Below are positions 6,414 to 6,705 of a stretch of 6,705 bases of DNA, piece after piece. This DNA is from Pseudomonadota bacterium. GTDB taxonomy: Bacteria > Pseudomonadota > Alphaproteobacteria > UBA9655. Numbering within the stretch: the first letter of the stretch is position 1; each line of letters opens with the position of its first letter. The position numbers and the translations under genes were made by a program. The notes beneath the pieces are model-generated. The model was given only the letters and a program-made list of their open reading frames with translations. It ran no database searches and was not told where the DNA came from. The DNA lies in assembly GCA_021809225.1 (NCBI GenBank), contig JAKBAL010000126.1, positions 1-6,705 of the forward strand. The letters run 5' to 3'.

Positions 6414-6435
6414 TCATTCGCTCCGCTCGAAATGA
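6414..6435. repeat. Short hairpin, possibly a dispersed repeat
   Basis: TCATTCG (6414-6420) pairs with CGAAATGA (6428-6435) with one bulged A around a 7-nt loop. Elements of this shape and wording (TCATTCG, CGCTCCGCTCG) are common as short dispersed intergenic repeats in bacteria. Only one copy is present here, so repeat status is inferred. There is no T run directly after it to make a standard terminator. Confidence 0.4.
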
Positions 6436-6499
6436 AAATAACTATTTGTTTTTAAAGACGAGAATAAATTTTTTATCTAAGCTCAGGTTCTATAAAAAA

Positions 6500-6505
6500 T
6501 ATATT
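6500..6505 (+). promoter_or_regulatory. Possible -10 box of the downstream RNA candidate
   Basis: TATATT matches TATAAT at five of six positions and would start transcription near 6512, just where the closing stem of the RNA candidate begins. No good -35 is found 16-18 bp upstream, so this is weak. Confidence 0.3.
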
Positions 6506-6511
6506 CAGTCT

Positions 6512-6683
6512 ACTCTGTTCATTTAGGGAGGGGATGTCTTGATATTAGGCGTTTAGTTCCATGAGCTTACGCCCATGGAACGTTTCTAAAATCCTGGATG
6601 TAGAGGCATAGTGAAAACGATGCTAGCACAGATCACCTGAACAACAACTGCCTTGAGAGGTCGCTCTCCTCCGAGATAGAAGA
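6512..6683 (+). ncRNA. Candidate structured RNA, 6S RNA-like
   Basis: Folding by eye gives a long closing stem. GGAGGGGA (6527-6534) pairs with TCTCCTCC (6665-6672), all eight positions with one G-U. It extends outward by ATTT/AGAT (6521-6524, 6674-6677) and TTC/GAA (6518-6520, 6679-6681). Further in, AGGCG (6547-6551) can pair with TGCCT (6649-6653). Inside lies an 8-bp perfect hairpin, GTTCCATG/CATGGAAC (6556-6563, 6574-6581). A long imperfect terminal hairpin follows, with GGCAT/ATGCT (6605-6609, 6620-6624), GT/AC and a GAAA loop, plus TGT/ACA and TGG/TCA further out. A length of about 170 nt and a stem, bubble, stem layout are the hallmarks of 6S RNA, which binds and inhibits the housekeeping RNA polymerase. 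The words ATCCTGG and ATCACCTG resemble what I recall of alphaproteobacterial 6S. No protein frame competes. Ends are approximate. Confidence 0.5.
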
Positions 6684-6705
6684 CGCTGCAACCCATTATA
6701 GAAGA

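Larger units (their letters stand above)
6374..6511. other. Non-coding region after clpX
   Basis: No supportable reading frame on either strand. It contains a short hairpin repeat (6414-6435), a T run at 6469-6474 without a good stem in front, and AT-rich DNA with a possible -10 (TATATT, 6500-6505). No clear intrinsic terminator for the clp genes was found. Confidence 0.5.

Noticed and set aside
6586..6705. Minus-strand frame open from the window's right edge
   Set aside because: The 39 residues resemble nothing I recognise, the stretch overlaps the structured RNA candidate, and an edge frame of this length can arise by chance.

Overview
The window looks like a piece of chromosome from an AT-rich alphaproteobacterium. 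The gene order tRNA-Leu, tig, clpP, clpX is typical of that class. The long single-chain indolepyruvate ferredoxin oxidoreductase also fits. The base composition, together with a pair of membrane-anchored phytase-like phosphatases, suggests a host-associated lineage such as Holosporales or a relative. That placement is inference; no 16S rRNA or other phylogenetic marker was tested.

Left part (1-2155): the 3' end of an indolepyruvate ferredoxin oxidoreductase gene runs rightward. It meets, tail to tail with 2 bp between stop codons, a leftward pair of tandemly duplicated genes. Each of the pair encodes a roughly 285-residue protein with one N-terminal membrane segment and a cysteine-phosphatase domain of the PTP-like phytase (myo-inositol polyphosphate phosphatase) type. 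Both keep the Cys-X5-Arg-Thr loop. By my alignment from memory, both have Ser where the family's general-acid Asp is expected.

Middle (2156-2714): AT-rich, mostly intergenic DNA. It holds a good leftward promoter for the phosphatase pair, with a perfect 12+12 bp inverted repeat lying over its -10 box and predicted start. It also holds a rightward 47-codon reading frame for a small membrane protein behind a strong Shine-Dalgarno, followed by AT-rich DNA leading to tRNA-Leu(UAG).

Right part (2715-6373): tRNA-Leu, trigger factor, ClpP and ClpX, all rightward. Trigger factor folds nascent chains at the ribosome, and ClpX unfolds substrates and feeds them into the ClpP chamber. All three proteins are full length with their key residues intact. 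tig and clpP are 15 bp apart, so probably one transcript. clpX follows after 143 bp with its own strong ribosome binding site.

The last 332 bases (6374-6705) have no supportable protein gene. They hold a short repeat-like hairpin and, at about 6512-6683, a region that folds by eye into a long imperfect closing stem, a central part with an 8-bp hairpin and a long imperfect terminal hairpin. This is the architecture of 6S RNA, which I propose as a candidate. The least ordinary items in the window are the phosphatase pair with its operator-like control region, the small membrane gene and this RNA candidate.
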